A stretch of DNA of 64,000 nucleotides from Argopecten irradians (Eukaryota; Mollusca; Bivalvia; Pectinida; Pectinidae), in assembly GCF_041381155.1 (NCBI RefSeq), contig NC_091139.1:7130383-7194382 (forward strand). Reading direction: 5' to 3'. The notes under the pieces were generated by a model, which saw nothing but the letters and a program-made list of their open reading frames with translations, searched no databases and was not told the DNA's origin. Positions 10,966-25,418 of the stretch are shown in pieces (within the stretch, counting starts at the first letter, position 1; the number at the start of each line of letters is the position of its first letter). The translations under genes were made by a program, and so were the position numbers.

Positions 10966-12361
10966 CTATCCATACAGCTGTGTTTTCCATTCGGGAGGAT
11001 CTCTTTTCACGATTCTGTGTCGATGGTTACTCCTACAAAACAATATTGAATCATGATTAGGGAAACCAGAAAATGAAACCAACTCTATACGATGTTATAT
11101 TATTTTGTTTTCACTTTACGATTAAATATTTGTGGATTCAACGTTAAGAATAATTATTGTATAACGACTGTCGGATTACTTCCACATTGTTGTAAATGAT
11201 CAAAGGTAACAAGAATGATACATCTACATTGTATATACACTTACGCCGAATCGAGTGGCTTTGCTGTTGTCGTTTCTTTGGCTAACTTTCGGGTATTTGT
11301 AACAGAGTTGGCCATTCTTTGCCGTCTTAGTAACGCAGAATACTGTCCCATGAGTCGTCGTCTTCTTGTCTTAATTTTACAGATATGTCATCAACGTTGG
11401 TCATCGTTTCACCGTCCCGGATATCGTCATCATACAGTATTAAGATGTCTTCTACCATCATAACAGATTCGCCAGCCTCTACATACCGCTGCTCGGGTTC
11501 AGGACCGTTTTCCAATGGGAGTCGAAGTCCGTCATCTGCAGCACTACCTCTGTTTGATAACAAATTGAAATCTGTTCATGTTTTATGTTGTAACGTCACT
11601 TGGTTAAGATATGATGCACATTCGGGGGTGGGGGTACATTAATTCAATTTAGGCCAGGACAGAGTCCAGTGTGAAACCGACTGGGGTGGGGTTGGTATTC
11701 AGGAACGCCCAATCCAATTATGTTTTATACTATAATTATCGTGTAATCAATGTTATTTCATCATTTTCAACGCTTTCTACACTCAATGGAATCATCAGGG
11801 GTATTTGTGACACTTTCCCTCTTCTACACGATTGTTATTCTTGATCCGTCACTGAATGCATATGCAAGTCAATGACACGATTAACATATTTTGTAATGCT
11901 GCCAAATACTTTTGCTTTTACGTACAAAATTGTCGAGAAATATTAAATGGTGAAAAACGTGGGTTATTTAAGCAATGGCATGCATAATGCTTCCACACCT
12001 GTCTATATTTATGAGTTTAGGACACAGTGAAAGATAACTTCTGAGTTGTACTATATTTGATTGATTCGATATTTAGGTCAACCTTGTAGATACACATCAT
12101 AACAGATAGCACTTGGAAAGAAATTCGATAGCTTACCGAATCAATAAGATTGCATAACTTACAAATCGTTAATGAATATCATTCTGTACCATTGTTTTGA
12201 ATCGATGTTCGCTCTAGTTTAAAAAAATGAAGTTTTAAATTTTAAAAAATCTCCCACATTAAATGACATCAAGTTACATGTACTTACATCGACTTCAAGT
12301 GCGAGATAGGTAGGGTGACAATGATACTGAACACCAACACTAGTATACGTCCCATCTCCAT
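10966..12361 (-). pseudogene. Amidated-peptide precursor, copy 2 (one frameshift)
   Basis: Exons (all -): 12288-12361, 11245-11549, 10966-11032. Splice sites, signal peptide and the last exon (HRIVKRDPPEWKTQLYG, stop) are preserved, and the last exon differs from copy 1 only at synonymous sites. Exon 2 is 305 nt rather than 306: one base is missing near 11332, so the frame runs into a stop after ..DSILRY and the amidated peptide is lost. Because everything else is intact, this is either a very young pseudogene or a single-base assembly error. TATA box (-) at 12410-12417; AATAAA (-) at 10354-10359. Confidence 0.72.
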
Positions 12362-14856
12362 GTCTGTTCCCTTCTCCTCAGACTTGTGGTATCTGGGTGG
12401 ACGTATACGTATATAATACGATTGTCCATGGGATTTCCTCTTCCATATCCATCCTTATTTCTCATTTCTAATTATAAACTATTCTCTGGGGAGTTTCAAG
12501 AGTTCAAGCTGAGAGAGATGCAGTCAAGGTAATCTCAGCTGTTATCATAAACATATCGAACATGTATACGTCACTAATTTCTATTGGTTCATTTCGAGCT
12601 AAACATATGAAAGAGAAAGTAGATTTCTCAGAAAAGTTTATCAACAAACTGCCGCTGGTTTTGTAAAACGTCTTTCATTGTATCGGCATATCAGAAAACA
12701 ACTATAAAATCGAATACTAGGCTGGTCATGAATTCTAAACATAATTATCTGCCTAATATAGATATTTTGAGCCTTTTATCGTGGCAATATTTATTGTTCG
12801 TATGTGGAAGTTAGAAAGTTATATATGTAAACAGTTGATGTGTAGTTCCGTTCCTTTTTTACAGTCTTACTATTTCATGCTACCTACTTATATCGATCTG
12901 TTTTCCTTTGCATTTTTTTTATTTAAACAACGACAGGAAGTTAATTGTATACAGGTATCAATGAAACTATTAATCATGACCATTCATCCATGAATGTATC
13001 ATCAACATGTCAACAGTCGTTCCAGATCCAGCTTAAATTATTTTAAACCCTTCGAAAGACAGTCTTCGTCGTTCCCTTTTGTCATGTGATGTCCATGTCT
13101 AATACTTCGAAATTCTAAACTGTATTTAATTTTAAAGTGGTCGGTTGGTTAGGCTTTCTGTCCTATTAATAGCTAAGGTCATTCAAGGACAGTCACTCAT
13201 ACATCCAATATGTTGTTGGATATGTAAGAGACCCAATTAGTACCATAGGGACTACATAACTAAACCAAAAATAGATTTCTGGAAACCCCCCTTTGGGCAC
13301 AAGATTTCATAGAGAGGTTAATGTTCGGAGCTTTCTGATTGGCTATTTTAGAACTCTTACAAAGGGAGATAATCAAGAGTGCAATGCCGTTAAGGAATTC
13401 AATATAAGATGACAGCCCAACGTAAAAGTTTCGAAAGATGGTAGATCCATAGTTTAATTATAAGTTGACAATTATAAAGGAGGAATTATCTCCCCTTACA
13501 CAGACGTGGCATAATGAACCAAAATGCAATTGGTAGCAATGTCTCACAAAACCCGACAAGCTAATTGACAGATCAGAATCATTGATACTTTTTTCTGTAG
13601 CATGACAAAATTCTTTATTGTCATTAAAGTAATAAATACCCTACTTCATCATTTTGTTTATCTAATTTATTAACAAATAGATGCCTCTAGTTTTAATCTT
13701 CATGATTTGTGTACTTGTCAGCAGTGCATATACTCGTATTTACAAATAGAGAGCTTTGAAGCATCCCCGGTCCAGCCCTATGTTTCATTAGGTCCGATAA
13801 CCCAAAATGGTATACCTCCTAGATTTAATTGATACATGTCTAGACATAATAAAAATGTTTGAAATTTCAAATAATTTACAGTTTATCTAAGTCACATATC
13901 TATCAAAAATTTCCCATTCAGCAATTGTTTTCAGTGTTTTAAAGGTATGTTTGGTGTTTTAGGGCTGTCACACGACGTCGTTTCCAGGATTTTTTCACAA
14001 TGTCATTATTTTCATTTTTAAATAGAGCTAATAAACAAAAGGAAAGAATATGACGTTGGAAAAATGCCAGAGTTAGTATACAGCACCTTAATTTCTGTTC
14101 CGGACAATTATTGTCAGGTGAGATTGTAAACTGAAAAGTTAAAAAAAAAATTGTCAGTCGTAAACTGGAAATTCTGCTTCATGTATAATAAAAGTGTACC
14201 ATTTTGGGTAGCATACACATTTGAGAAGTGTCACGTTAGCAGTTTTACGGCGACTTCCGAGATAAGGGAATTTCGAAAACAAATTACAAAAAAATCTAAC
14301 ATCATGTGCTGCTAATACATTGAAGGTAGGTCTACTTACTCCAAATAAACATGTATAGATACATATTCGGAATTTAGAAATGTTAACTCGAAAAGTTTTC
14401 ATAAAAAAAAAAAACAAAAATTTTTAATACTTTCATACATTATTTAGATACTTTTGGAGAGTTCGAAAAACTACTTTTATTACAATTCAACTACAATAAC
14501 TGTATTGTACTGACAGGAAATGTTAACACAAGCAAAGAAAACTATCCTTTTGTTATAGTTTTATTATCAATGAACATGACATGATGGTTTAATTAAGGAA
14601 AAAAATTATATAACACTGAAATACAATGGAAACATTCTTTTGTCTAATTTTAGATAAAAACTATTATGATATGTCATTGTCTTTGTTATGAATGTTGTTA
14701 CATATCAGCAAGTGTCATTCGATCACGAATATTCGTTGTTACTGTATACAATTACAAAACATTTGCTCCTTTCCTTCTTTGTAAATAACTATGATTTCTT
14801 TTGCATTTTGAGTAAGTTTATTTAATCACTATCCTAAACAGTCTGTGTGCCACGTA

Positions 14857-15375
14857 AAATATCAACCATCTGGTACGGGTAACATTGGAAACCCCATCAT
14901 CCAGGGAAGCTTCAGCCAGCATCCGGACTGAGAACAACCGAATTTATCTAATACCCGGGGCCATGAACTTCCAATTTCCGGATTAGATATCACAACATTA
15001 GGACCGATACCACCGGAAACACATGGTAATCGTGCTAGTTACCACTAAAAAAATCCTTAAATCCGGGGCCGACACATCTGGGCTGGGTATACCACCATAA
15101 ACCTCCAACATCCGCACTGTGTACTAACAGGAACCTCCAACATCCGGGCAAGGTACCACCGAGAACCTCCAGTTTCCCATCTGAGCACAGTCGGGAACCT
15201 TCAACCTCCGGGCAAGGTACCACAAGGAACCTTCAACCTCCAGAGTGGGTATCACTGGGAATCTCCGACGTCCGGGTAAGCTAGGATTGGGAACCTCCAA
15301 CATCCGGATCGGGTACCACCACGAACCTCCAACAACGTTATCCGGGCAAGGAACCATTGGGAATCTCCAATATAC
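14857..15375. repeat. 32-bp minisatellite, unit 3
   Basis: Same 32-bp repeat downstream of the copy-3 gene, nearly identical to the unit-2 version. Confidence 0.85.
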
Positions 15376-15429
15376 GGCCTAAATACACCATGAAAGCAGA
15401 AATGATTCTACCAAGTGAATGTCGTGTTA

Positions 15430-16654
15430 CTATCCATACAGCTGTGTTTTCCATTCGGGAGGATCTCTTTTCACGATTCTGTGTCGATGGTTACTCCTAC
15501 AAAACAATATTGAATCATGATTAGGGAAACCAGAAAATGAAACCAACTCTATACGATGTTATATTATTTTGTTTTCACTTTACGATTAAATATTTGTGGA
15601 TTCAACGTTAAGAATAATTATTGTATAACGACTGTCGGATTACTTCCACATTGTTGTAAATGATCAAAGGTAACCAGAATGATACATCTACATTGTATAT
15701 ACACTTACGCTGAATTGTCTTAATTTTACAGATATGTCATCAACGTTGGTCATCGTTTCACCGTCCCGGATATCGTCATCATACAGTATTAAGATGTCTT
15801 CTACCATCATAACAGATTCGCCAGCCTCTACATACCGCTGCTCGGGTTCAGGTCCGTTTTCCAATGGGAGTCGAAGTCCGTCATCTGCAGCACTACCTCT
15901 GTTTGATAACAAATTGAAATCTGTTCATGTTTTTTTGTGTCACTTGGTTAAGATATGATGCACGTCACCTTGGTTAAGATTTATGATGCACGTTCGATGG
16001 GGGGTGGGTAGGAACATGTTTTATACTATAATTATCGTGTAATCAATGTTATTTCATCATTTTCAACGCTTTCTACACTCAATGGAATCATCAGGGGTAT
16101 TTGTGACACTTTCCCTCTTCTACACGATTGTTATTCTTGATCCGTCACTGAATGCATATGCAAGTCAATGACACGATTAACATATTTTGTAATGCTGCCA
16201 AATACTTTTGCTTTTACGTACAAAATTGTCGAGAAATATTAAATGGTGAAAAACGTGGGTTATTTAAGCAATGGCATGCATAATGCTTCCACGCCTGTCT
16301 ATATTTATGAGTTAGGACACAATGAAAGATAACTTCTGAGTTGTACTATATTTGATTGATTCGATATTTAGGTCAACCTTGTAGATACACATCATAACAG
16401 ATAGCACTTGGAAAGAAATTCGATAGCTTACCGAATCAATAAGATTGCAAAACTTACAAATCGTTAATGAATATCATTCTGTACCATGGTTTTAATCGAT
16501 GTTCGCTCTAGTTTAAAAAAGTGAAGTTTTAAATTTAAAAAATCCCTGACATTAAATGACATCAAGTTACATGTACTTACATCGACTTCAAGTGCGAGAT
16601 AGGTAAGGTGACAATAATACTGAACACCAACACTAGTATACGTCCCATCTCCAT
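15430..16654 (-). pseudogene. Amidated-peptide precursor, copy 3 (116-bp deletion in exon 2)
   Basis: Exons (all -): 16581-16654, 15709-15898, 15430-15496. Signal peptide and final exon are intact, but exon 2 is 190 nt: 116 bp from after ..VKLRQ to just before the donor are missing. The original GTAAGT donor remains, so splicing to exon 3 would shift the frame and stop after ..RQFSE, without the KR-DPPEWKTQLYG tail. Intron 1 also lacks a GC-rich piece found in units 1, 2, 6 and 7. Copy 4 has the same exon-2 deletion, so it arose before they separated. TATA box (-) at 16703-16710. Confidence 0.75.
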
Positions 16655-18703
16655 GTCTGTTCCCTTCTCCTCAGACTTGTGGTATCTGGGTGGACGTATA
16701 CGTATATAATACGATTGTCCATGGGATTTCCTCTTCCATATCCATCACTATTTCTCATTTCTAATTATAAACTATTCTCTGGGGAGTTTCAAGAGTTCAA
16801 GCTGAGAGAGATGCAGTCAAGGTAATCTCAGCTGTTATCATAAACATATCGAACATGTATACGTCACTAATTTCTATTGGTTCATTTCGAGCTAAATATA
16901 TGAAAGAGAAAGTAGATTTCTCAGAAAAGTTTATCAACAAACTGCCACTGGTTTTGTAAAACGTCTTACATTGTATCGGCATATCAGAAAACAACTATAA
17001 AATCGAATACTAGGCTGGTCATGAATTCTAAACATAATTATCTGCCTAATATAGATATTTTGAGCCTTTATCGTGGCAATATTTATTGTTCGTATGTGGA
17101 AGTTAGAAAGTTATATATGTAAACAGTTGATGTGTAGTTCCTTTCCTTTTTTACAGTCTTATTATTTCATGCTACGTACTTGTATCTATCTGTTTTCCTT
17201 TGCATTTTTTTATTTAAACAACGACAGGAAGTTAATTGTATACATGTATCAATGAAACTATTAATCATGACCATAGTTCTACGTCATGAACGTGAAATAT
17301 CATCTACATGTTCAACAGTCGTTCCAGATCCAGCTTAAATTATTTTAAACCCTTCGAAAGACAGTCTTCGTCGTTCCCTTTTGTCATGTGATGTCCATTT
17401 CTAATACTTCAAAATTCTAAACTGTATTTAATTTTAAAGTGGTCGGCTGATTAGGTTTACTGTCCTATTAATAGCTAAGGTCATTCAAAGGACAGTCACT
17501 CGTACATCCAATATGTTGTGGATACGTAAGAGACCCAATAGTACCATAGGGACTACATAACTAAACCAAAAATAGATTTCTGGAAACCCCCCTTTGGGCA
17601 CAAGATTTCATACAGAGGTTAATGTTCGGAGCTTTCTGATTGGCTACTTTAGAACTCTTACAAAGGGAGATAATCAAGAGTGCAATGCCGTTAAGGAATT
17701 CAATATAAGATGACAGCCCAACGTAAAAGTTTCGAAAGATGGTAGATCCATAGTTTAATTATAAGTTGACAATTATAAAGTAGGAATTATCTCTCCTTAC
17801 ACAGACGTGGCATAACGAACACTAAATGCAATTGGTAGCTATGTCTCACAAAAACCGACAAGCTAATTGACAGATCAGAATCATTGATACTTTTTTTCTG
17901 TAGCATGACAAAATTCTTTATTGTCATTAAAGTAATAAATACCCTACTTCATCATTTTGTTTATCTAATTTTTTAACAAATAGATGCCTCTAGTTTTAAT
18001 TTCATGATTTGTGTACTTGTCAGCAGTGCATTTACTCGTATTTACAAATAGAGAGCTTTGAAGCATCCCCGGTCCAGCCCTATGTTTCATTAGGTCCGAT
18101 AACCCAAAATGGTATACCTTCTAGATTTAATTGATACATGTCTAGACATTATAAAAGATGTTTGAAATTTCAGATAATTTACAGTTTATCTGCGTCACAT
18201 ATCTATCAAAAATTTCCCATTCAGCACATTGTTTTCAGTGTTATAAAGGTATGTTTGGTGTTTTAGGGCTGTCACACGACGTCGTTTCCAGGATTTTTTC
18301 ACAATGTCATTATTTTCATTTTTAAATAGAGCTAATAAACAAAAGGAAAGAAAATGACGTTGGAAAAATGCCAGAGTTAGTATACAGCACCTTAATTTCT
18401 GTTCCGGACAATTATTGTCAGGTGAGATTGTAAACTGAAAAGTTAAAAAAAAAATTGTCAGTCGTAAACTGGAAATTCTGCTTCATGTATATTAAAAGTG
18501 TACCATTTTGGGTAGTATACACATTTGAGAAGTGTCACGTTAGCAGTTTTATGGCGACTTCCGAGATAAGGGAATTTCGAAAACAAATTACAAAAAAATC
18601 AAACATCATGTGCTGCTAATACATTGATGGTAGGTGTACTTACTCCAAATAAACATGTATTGATACATATTCGGAATTTAGAAATGTTAACTCGAAAAGT
18701 TTT

Positions 18704-18740
<37 letters not shown>

Positions 18741-19174
18741 TTAATACTTTCATACATTATTTAGATACTTTTGGAGAGTTCGAAAAACTACTTTTATTAC
18801 AATTCAACTACAATAACTGTATTGTACTGACAGGAAATGTTAACACAAGCAAAGAAAACTATCCTTTTGTTATAGTTTTATTATCAATGAACATGACATG
18901 ATGGTTTAATTAAGGAAAAAATTATATAACACTGAAATACAATGGAAACATTCTTTTGTCTAATTTTAGATAAAAACTATTATGATATGTCATTGTCTTT
19001 GTTATGAATGTTGTTACATATCAGCAAGTGTCATTCGATCACGAATATTCGTTGTTACTGTATACAATTACAAAACATTTGCTCCTTTCCTTCTTTGTAA
19101 ATAACTATGATTTCTTTTGCATTTTGAGTAAGTTTATTTAATCACTATCCTAAACAGTCTGTGTGCCACGTAAA

Positions 19175-19692
19175 ATATCAACCATCTGGTACGGGTAACA
19201 TTGGAAACCCCATCATCCAGGGAAGCTTCAGCCAGCATCCGGACTGAGAACCACCGAATTTATCTAATACCCGGGGCCATGAACTTCCAATTTCCGGATT
19301 AGATATCACAACATTAGGACCGATACCACCGGAAACACATGGTAATCGTGCTAGTTACCACTAAAAAAATCCTTACATCCGGGGCCGACACATCTGGGCT
19401 GGGTATACCACCATAAACCTCCAACATCCGCACTGTGTACTAACTGGAACTTCCAACATCCGGGCAAGGTACCACCGAGAACCTCCAGTTTCCCATCTGA
19501 GCACAGTCGGGAACCTTCAACCTCCGGGCAAGGTACCACAAGGAACCTTCAACCTCCAGAGTGGGTATCACTGGGAATCTCCGACTTCCGGGTAAGCTAG
19601 GATTGGGAACCTCCAACATCCGGATCGGGTCCCACCACGAACCTCCAACAATGTTATCCGGGCAAGGAACCATTGGGAATCTCCAATATACG
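19175..19692. repeat. 32-bp minisatellite, unit 4
   Basis: Same 32-bp repeat downstream of the copy-4 gene. Confidence 0.85.
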
Positions 19693-19744
19693 GTTAAATA
19701 CACCATGAAGGCAGAAATGATTCTACCAAGTGAATGTCGTGTTA

Positions 19745-20956
19745 CTATCCATACAGCTGTGTTTTCCATTCGGGAGGATCTCTTTTCACGATTCTGTGTC
19801 GATGGTTACTCCTACAAAACAATATTGAATCATGATTAGGGAAACCAGAAAATGAAACCAACTCTATACGATGTTATATTATTTTGTTTTCACTTTACGA
19901 TTAAATATTTGTGGATTCAACGTTAAGAATAATTATTGTATAACGACTGTCGGATTACTTCCACATTGTTGTAAATGATCAAAGGTAACAAGAATGATAC
20001 ATCTACATTGTATATACACTTACGCTGAATTGTCTTAATTTTACAGATATGTCATCTGTCATCAACGTTGTTGTTGGTCATCGTTTCACCGTCCCGGATA
20101 TTGTCATTATAGAGTATTAAGATGTCTTCTCCCATCATAACAGATTCGCCAGCCTCTACATACCGCTGCTCGGGTTCAGGACCGTTTTCCAATGGGAGTC
20201 GAAGTCCGTCATCTGCAGCACTACCTCTGTTTGATAACAAATTGAAATCTGTTCATGTTTTATGTTGTAACGTCACCTTGGTTAAGATATGATGCACGTT
20301 CGGGGGTGGGGGGTACATGTTTTATACTATAATTATCGTGTAATCAATGTTATTTCATCATTTTCAACGCTTTCTACACTCAATGGAATCATCAGGGGGT
20401 ATTTGTGACACTTTCCCTCTTCTACACGATTGTTATTCTTGATCCGTCACTGAATGCATATGCAAGTCAATGACACGATTAACATATTTTGTAATGCTGC
20501 CAAATACTTTTGCTTTTACGTACAAAATTGTCGAGAAATATTAAATGGTGAAAAACGTGGGTTATTTAAGCAATGGCATGCATAATGCTTCCACGCCTGT
20601 CTATATTTATGAGTTAGGACACAATGAAAGATAACTTCTGAGTTGTACTATATTTGATTGATTCGATATTTAGGTCAACCTTGTAGATACACATCATAAC
20701 AGATAGCACTTGGAAAGAAATTCGATAGCTTACCGAATCAATAAGATTGCAAAACTTACAAATCGTTAATGAATATCATTCTGTACCATGGTTTTAATCG
20801 ATGTTCGCTCTAGTTTAAAAAAGTGAAGTTTTAAATTTAAAAAATCCCTGACATTAAATGACATCAAGTTACATGTACTTACATCGACTTCAAGTGCGAG
20901 ATAGGTAAGGTGACAATAATACTGAACACCAACACTAGTATACGTCCCATCTCCAT
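19745..20956 (-). pseudogene. Amidated-peptide precursor, copy 4 (deletion plus insertions in exon 2)
   Basis: Exons (all -): 20883-20956, 20024-20226, 19745-19811. It shares the 116-bp exon-2 deletion of copy 3 and additionally has 7-nt and 6-nt insertions near 20055-20075, which create a stop after ..TNNNVDDR. Signal-peptide exon and final exon are still identical in protein to copy 1. The most damaged copy; probably not producing the peptide, though a truncated secreted propeptide remains possible. TATA box (-) at 21005-21012. Confidence 0.75.
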
Positions 20957-23469
20957 GTCTGTTCCCTTCTCCTCAGACTTGTGGTATCTGGGTGGACGTA
21001 TACGTATATAATACGATTGTCCATGGGATTTCCTCTTCCATATCCATCACTATTTCTCATTTCTAATTATAAACTATTCTCTGGGGAGTTTCAAGAGTTC
21101 AAGCTGAGAGAGATGCAGTCAAGGTAATCTCAGCTGTTATCATAAACATATCGAACATGTATACGTCACTAATTTCTATTGGTTCATTTCGAGCTAAATA
21201 TATGAAAGAGAAAGTAGATTTCTCAGAAAAGTTTATCAACAAACTGCCACTGGTTTTGTAAAACGTCTTACATTGTATCGGCATATCAGAAAACAACTAT
21301 ATAAAATCGAATACTAGGCTGGTCATGAATTCTAAACATAATTATCTGCCTAATATAGATATTTTGAGCCTTTATCGTGGCAATATTTATTGTTCGTATG
21401 TGGAAGTTAGAAAGTTATATATGTAAACAGTTGATGTGTAGTTCCTTTCCTTTTTTACAGTCTTATTATTTCATGCTACGTACTTGTATCTATCTGTTTT
21501 CCTTTGCATTTTTTTTATTTAAACAACGACAGGAAGTTAATTGTATACATGTATCAATGAAACTATTAATCATGACCATAGTTCTACGTCATGAACGTGA
21601 AATATCATCTACATGTTCAACAGTCGTTCCAGATCCAGCTTAAATTATTTTAAACCCTTCGAAAGACAGTCTTCGTCGTTCCCTTTTGTCATGTGATGTC
21701 CATTTCTAATACTTCAAAATTCTAAACTGTATTTAATTTTAAAGTGGTCGGTTGATTAGGTTTACTGTCCTATTAATAGCTAAGGTCATTCAAGGACAGT
21801 CACTCGTACATCCAATATGTTGTGGATACGTAAGAGACCCAATAGTACCATAGGGACTACATAACTAAACCAAAAATAGATTTCTGGAAACCCCCCTTTG
21901 GGCACAAGATTTCATACAGAGGTTAATGTTCGGAGCTTTCTGATTGGCTACTTTAGAACTCTTACAAAGGGAGATAATCAAGAGTGCAATGCCGTTAAGG
22001 AATTCAATATAAGATGACAGCCCAACGTAAAAGTTTCGAAAGATGGTAGATCCATAGTTTAATTATAAGTTGACAATTATAAAGTAGGAATTATCTCTCC
22101 TTACACAGACGTGGCATAACGAACACTAAATGCAATTGGTAGCTATGTCTCACAAAACCCGACAAGCTTAATTGACAGATCAGAATCATTGATACTTTTT
22201 TTCTGTAGCATGACAAAATTCTTTATTGTCATTAAAGTAATAAATACCCTACTTCATCATTTTGTTTATCTAATTTTTTAACAAATAGATGCCTCTAGTT
22301 TTAATTTCATGATTTGTGTACTTGTCAGCAGTGCATTTACTCGTATTTACAAATAGAGAGCTTTGAAGCATCCCCGGTCCAGCCCTATGTTTCATTAGGT
22401 CCGATAACCCAAAATGGTATACCTTCTAGATTTAATTGATACATGTCTAGACATTATAAAAGATGTTTGAAATTTCAGATAATTTACAGTTTATCTGCGT
22501 CACATATCTATCAAAAATTTCCCATTCAGCACATTGTTTTCAGTGTTTATAAAGGTATGTTTGGTGTTTTAGGGCTGTCACACGACGTCGTTTCCAGGAT
22601 TTTTTCACAATGTCATTATTTTTCATTTTTAAATAGAGCTAATAAACAAAAGGAAAGAAAATGACGTTGGAAAAATGCCAGAGTTAGTATACAGCACCTT
22701 AATTTCTGTTCCGGACAATTATTGTCAGGTGAGATTGTAAACTGAAAAGTTAAAAAAAAATTTGTCAGTCGTAAACTGGAAATTCTGCTTCATGTATATT
22801 AAAAGTGTACCATTTTGGGTAGTATACACATTTGAGAAGTGTCACGTTAGCAGTTTTTATGGCGACTTCCGAGATAAGGGAATTTCGAAAACAAATTACA
22901 AAAAAATCAAACATCATGTGCTGCTAATACATTGATGGTAGGTGTACTTACTCCAAATAAACATGTATTGATACATATTCGGAATTTAGAAATGTTAACT
23001 CCGAAAAGTTTTCATAAAAAAAAAAAAAAAAATTTTTAATACTTTCATACATTATTTAGATACTTTTGGAGAGTTCGAAAAACTACTTTTATTACAATTC
23101 AACTACAATAACTGTATTGTACTGACAGGAAATGTTAACACAAGCAAAGAAAACTATCCTTTTGTTATAGTTTTATTATCAATGAACATGACATGATGGT
23201 TTAATTAAGGAAAAAATTATATAACACTGAAATACAATGGAAACATTCTTTTTGTCTAATTTTAGATAAAAACTATTATGATATGTCATTGTCTTTGTTA
23301 TGAATGTTGTTACATATCAGCAAGTGTCATTCGATCACGAATATTCGTTGTTACTGTATACAATTACAAAACATTTGCTCCTTTCCTTCTTTGTAAATAA
23401 CTATGATTTCTTTTGCATTTTGAGTAAGTTTATTTAATCACTATCCTAAACAGTCTGTGTGCCACGTAA

Positions 23470-23990
23470 AATATCAACCATCTGGTACGGGTAACATTGG
23501 AAACCCCATCATCCAGGGAAGCTTCAGCCAGCATCCGGACTGAGAACCACCGAATTTATCTAATACCCGGGGCCATGAACTTCCAATTTCCGGATTAGAT
23601 ATCACAACATTAGGACCGATACCACCGGAAACACATGGTAATCGTGCTAGTTACCACTAAAAAAATCCTTACATCCGGGGCCGACACATCTGGGCTGGGT
23701 ATACCACCATAAACCTCCAACATCCGCACTGTGTACTAACAGGAACCTCCAACATCCGGGCAAGGTACCACCGAGAACCTCCAGTTTCCCATCTGAGCAC
23801 AGTCGGGAACCTTCAACCTCCGGGCAAGGTACCACAAGGAACCTTCAACCTCCAGAGTGGGTATCACTGGGAATCTCCGACTTCCGGGTAAGCTAGGATT
23901 GGGAACCTCCAACATCCGGATCGGGTCCCACCACGAACCTCCAACAATGTTATCCGGGCAAGGAACCATTGGGAATCTCCAATATACGGT
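23470..23990. repeat. 32-bp minisatellite, unit 5
   Basis: Same 32-bp repeat downstream of the copy-5 gene. Confidence 0.85.
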
Positions 23991-24040
23991 TAAATACACC
24001 ATGAAAGCAGAAATGATTCTACCAAGTGAATGTCGTGTTA

Positions 24041-25418
24041 CTATCCATACAGCTGTGTTTTCCATTCGGGAGGATCTCTTTTCACGATTCTGTGTCGATG
24101 GTTACTCCTACAAAACAATATTGAATCATGATTAGGGAAACCAGAAAATGAAACCAACTCTATACGATGTTATATTATTTTGTTTTCACTTTACGATTAA
24201 ATATTTGTGGATTCAACGTTAAGAATAATTATTGTATAACGACTGTCGGATTACTTCCACATTGTTGTAAATGATCAAAGGTAACCAGAATGATACATCT
24301 ACATTGTATATACACTTACGCTGAATCGAGTGGCTTTGCTGTTGTCGTTTCTTTGGCTACTTTCGGGTATTTGTAACAGAGTTGGCCATTCTTTGCCGTC
24401 TTAGTAAGCGCAGAATACTGTCCCATGAGTCGTCGTCTTCTTGTCTTAATTCTACAGATATGTCATCATCGTTGGTCATCGTTTCACCGTCCCGGATATC
24501 GTCATTATACAGTATTAAGATGTCTTCTCCCATCATAACAGATTCGCCAGCCTCTACATACCGCTGCTCGGGTTCAGGACCGTTTTCCAATGGGAGTCGA
24601 AGTCCGTCATCTGCAGCACTACCTCTGTTTGATAACAAATTGAAATCTGTTCATGTTTTATGTTGTAACGTCACCTTGGTTAAGAAATATGCACATTGGG
24701 GGTGGGGGTACATTAATCAATTTAGGCCAGGACAGAGTCCAGTGTCTGGGTGGGGTTGGTATTAGGAACGCCCTATCCATGTTTTATACTATAATTATCG
24801 TGTAATCAATGTTATTTCATCATTTTCAACGCTTTCTACACTCAATGGAATCATCAGGGGTATTTGTGACACTTTCCCTCTTCTACAATATAGTTATTCT
24901 CGATCCGTCACTGAATGCATATGCAAGTCAATGACACGATTAACATATTTTGTAAAGCTGCCAAATGCTTTTGCTTTTACGTACAAAATTGTCGAGAAAT
25001 ATTAAATGGTGTAAAACGTGGGTTATTTAAGCAATGACATACATAATGCTTCCACACCTGTCTATATTTATGAGTTAGGACACAATGAAAGATAACTTCT
25101 GAGTTGTACTATATTTGATTGATTCGATATTTAGGTCAACCTTGTAGATACACATCATAACAGATAGCACTTGGATAGAAATTCGTTAGCTTGCCGAATC
25201 AATAAGATTGCATAACTTATAAATCGTTAATGAATATCATTCTGTACCATTGTTTTAATCGATGTTCGCTCTAGTTTAAAAAAATGAAGTTTTAAATTTT
25301 AAAAAATCTCCGACATTAAATGACATCAAGTTACATGTACTTACATCGACTTCAAGTGCGAGATAGGTAAGGTGACAATAATACTGAACACCAACACTAG
25401 TATACGTCCCATCTCCAT
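24041..25418 (-). pseudogene. Amidated-peptide precursor, copy 5 (one frameshift)
   Basis: Exons (all -): 25345-25418, 24320-24624, 24041-24107. Exon 2 is 305 nt: one A is missing near 24359, so the protein stops right after ..SVTNTRK, before the KR-DPPEWKTQLYG exon. All splice sites, the signal peptide and the last exon are intact. As in copy 2, this is a single-base lesion and could be a real young null allele or a consensus error. TATA box (-) at 25467-25474. Confidence 0.72.
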
